DNA of 5,502 bases from JBHIBA01 sp046758845 (GTDB lineage: Bacteria > UBA8248 > JACPRG01 > G963555815), in NCBI GenBank assembly GCA_046758845.1, contig JBHIBA010000308.1, positions 1-5,502 of the forward strand. The letters run 5' to 3'. Shown piece after piece: positions 4,106-5,502 of this stretch. The notes below the pieces were generated by a model. The model did no database searches. It was not told the DNA's origin and was given only the letters and a program-made list of their open reading frames with translations. Numbering within the stretch: position 1 is the stretch's first letter; each line of letters starts with the position of its first letter. The position numbers and the translations under genes were made by a program.

Positions 4106-5473
4106 GTGGCGGACGAACTGATCGATAGGCAGAAGCTCAAGCCGGGCCGTTGGAGTTCTCTTCGCATTGCGCTGGAGCGGATCGTCGATGTCCGGGACGA
4201 GGAGATCCGCGCGCTTCTGTGGTCCTTCGCCTACTTCTTTTGCCTGCTTTGCAGCTACTACATCCTGCGCCCCCTGCGCGACGAAATGGGCATCGCGGGC
4301 GGGGTCAAAAATCTTCAATGGGTCTTTACGGGAACGTTTGTCGCCATGCTCCTCGCGGTTCCCCTCTTCGGTGCGGCGGCGGCCCGCTTGCCGCGCCGCA
4401 GGCTGTTGCCCCTGGTGTACTATTTTTTCATCGCCAACCTCTGGATCTTCTTCCTGCTCTTTGCCACGGAGACCCGTGTCCCGCAGGTCGCGCGCGCGTT
4501 CTTCATCTGGGTGAGCGTCTTCAACCTGTTCGTGGTTTCGGTTTTCTGGACCTTTATGGCGGACTTGTTCACCAACGAACAGGCGCGGCGGCTGTTCGGC
4601 TTTATCGCGGCGGGCGGAAGCGCCGGCGCGCTGGTGGGATCGTCGCTGACGGCGGGGCTGGCTTTGCTTCTGGGACCCGTTCACCTGCTTCTCATTTCCA
4701 TCTTGCTCCTGGCCGCCGCGGTGTTCTGCATTCATCGGCTGTTGCGCTGGGTGGACCGAAGGGAGCGACATCACGCCGTCCGCTGGCAGGGGGCGGCACT
4801 TCCGGCGCAACCCGAACGCGAGGGTCACGGACTCGAAGGCGCCGGCGGAGCGCCGGTCGGCGGCGGCATGTGGACAGGCGTGAAGCTGGTCTTCCGTTCG
4901 CCGTATCTCCTCGGCATCTGCCTGTACATTTGGCTTTACACCTCGCTCTCAACGTTCCTGTACTTCGAACAGGCTCACATTGTTCGGGACGCCTTCGACG
5001 ATCCGGCCAAACGCACGGCCCTGTTCGCGACCCTGGACCTGGCCGTCAACGTACTGACGATTGGGACGCAGTTGTTTCTGACCGGAAGGGTCGTGGCGGC
5101 AGTCGGCTTGCCCGCTGCCCTGGCCCTGGTGCCCGCGCTGGTGTTTGTGGGCTTCGCAGGTCTCGGCCTGTTTCCGACGCTGGTGGTGCTGGCGGCCTTC
5201 CAGGTGGTCCGGCGGGCGGGCAATTTTGCCATCGCGAGACCGGCCCGCGAGATGCTGTTCACGGTGGTCCCACGGGAAGAAAAGTACAAGTCCAAGAACT
5301 TTATCGATACGGTGGTTTATCGCGGCGGGGATGCGGTGAGCGGGTGGCTGTTCGCCGGTCTGTCGGCCATCGGCCTGGGGCTGTCTGCGATTTCCTTCCT
5401 GGCCGTCCCCCTGGCAGCGGGCTGGGCCGTGACCGGCCTGCTTCTGGGGAAGAGAAATGAGCGGATTTCCTAG
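4106..5473 (+). CDS. Npt/Tlc-like nucleotide transporter family membrane protein
   Basis: Complete 455-residue integral membrane protein resembling the Npt1/Npt2 (ATP:ADP antiporter-like, TLC) branch of the major facilitator fold. About 12 hydrophobic helices can be placed, roughly at 36-54, 71-93, 100-120, 131-153, 164-186, 190-210, 266-287, 304-327, 334-354, 356-370, 408-426 and 428-448. Recognisable conserved stretches are SYYILRPLRDEMG (50-62), FWTFMADLF (147-155), RPAREMLFTVVPREEKY (378-394) and KNFIDTVVYRGGD (397-409). A Gly-rich, charged cytoplasmic loop at 214-256 separates the two halves. Characterised members of the wider family exchange ATP/ADP in intracellular bacteria and plastids. 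Homologs in free-living bacteria have no settled substrate, so nucleotide exchange is not claimed. The start is GTG; AGGA at 4099-4102 is only three bases upstream, so initiation looks weak, but no better in-frame start precedes the first helix. Confidence 0.85.
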   Translation: MADELIDRQKLKPGRWSSLRIALERIVDVRDEEIRALLWSFAYFFCLLCSYYILRPLRDEMGIAGGVKNLQWVFTGTFVAMLLAVPLFGAAAARLPRRRLLPLVYYFFIANLWIFFLLFATETRVPQVARAFFIWVSVFNLFVVSVFWTFMADLFTNEQARRLFGFIAAGGSAGALVGSSLTAGLALLLGPVHLLLISILLLAAAVFCIHRLLRWVDRRERHHAVRWQGAALPAQPEREGHGLEGAGGAPVGGGMWTGVKLVFRSPYLLGICLYIWLYTSLSTFLYFEQAHIVRDAFDDPAKRTALFATLDLAVNVLTIGTQLFLTGRVVAAVGLPAALALVPALVFVGFAGLGLFPTLVVLAAFQVVRRAGNFAIARPAREMLFTVVPREEKYKSKNFIDTVVYRGGDAVSGWLFAGLSAIGLGLSAISFLAVPLAAGWAVTGLLLGKRNERIS

Positions 5474-5502
5474 CGGACTTTTCCTGCGGGGGGCGCTTTT
5501 TG
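5474..5502. other. Sequence downstream of the transporter
   Basis: Twenty-nine bases with a G-run and five T at 5497-5501. Too short to tell a terminator from the beginning of another gene. Confidence 0.3.

Noticed and set aside
4064..4828. Long minus-strand open frame (254 residues) opposite the transporter
   Set aside because: Its translation is dominated by Arg, Glu, Gln and Gly without domain features, which is the usual antisense shadow of a GC-rich membrane protein gene. The plus-strand frame has clear helices and family motifs.
5472..5501. Possible terminator after the transporter
   Set aside because: Only a 4-base stem (AGCG/CGCT) with a long loop precedes the T-run, and the window ends there.

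Overview
The window is GC-rich chromosomal DNA, probably from a Gram-negative bacterium. Gene content (secreted metallo-beta-lactamase-fold proteins, a dienelactone hydrolase, a nucleotide-transporter-like membrane protein, a CBS-domain fragment) together with many hairpin repeats would fit deltaproteobacterial, NC10-like or similar environmental lineages. The sequence does not fix the taxon.

Layout. Bases 1-292 hold no convincing gene but several strong GC-rich hairpins. Bases 293-2787 look like one plus-strand operon of three genes with gaps of 40 and 49 bases. The first two (293-1126 and 1167-2000) are tandem paralogs of exactly 277 residues each, about 65% identical with no gaps. Both are exported proteins with a UlaG-like metallo-beta-lactamase fold and an altered metal-binding motif. 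The third (2050-2787) is a complete dienelactone hydrolase-family protein with an intact Cys/Asp/His triad.

Bases 2788-4105 are a 1.3 kb gene-poor stretch that appears to collect repeats and debris. It contains a palindrome-rich segment and a 216-base element with imperfect terminal inverted repeats flanked by TA (3111-3326), which resembles a MITE. It also contains a truncated CBS-domain gene that kept its ribosome binding site and first half-domain (3410-3694). A further hairpin cluster follows, then a pair of inverted REP-like sequences bounded by GTAG...CTAC (3896-4007), which resembles a REPIN, inside a 14-base direct repeat.

Bases 4106-5473 encode a complete 455-residue, roughly 12-helix transporter of the Npt/Tlc (ATP:ADP antiporter-like) group with a GTG start. 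The last 29 bases are downstream sequence.

Functional link. The two exported MBL-fold proteins and the cytoplasmic hydrolase are probably co-transcribed, but no substrate can be named. The transporter is separated from them by the repeat-rich region and is probably an independent unit. The best candidates for something undescribed are the duplicated exported MBL pair with diverged ligand residues, the TA-flanked small element and the REPIN-like element.
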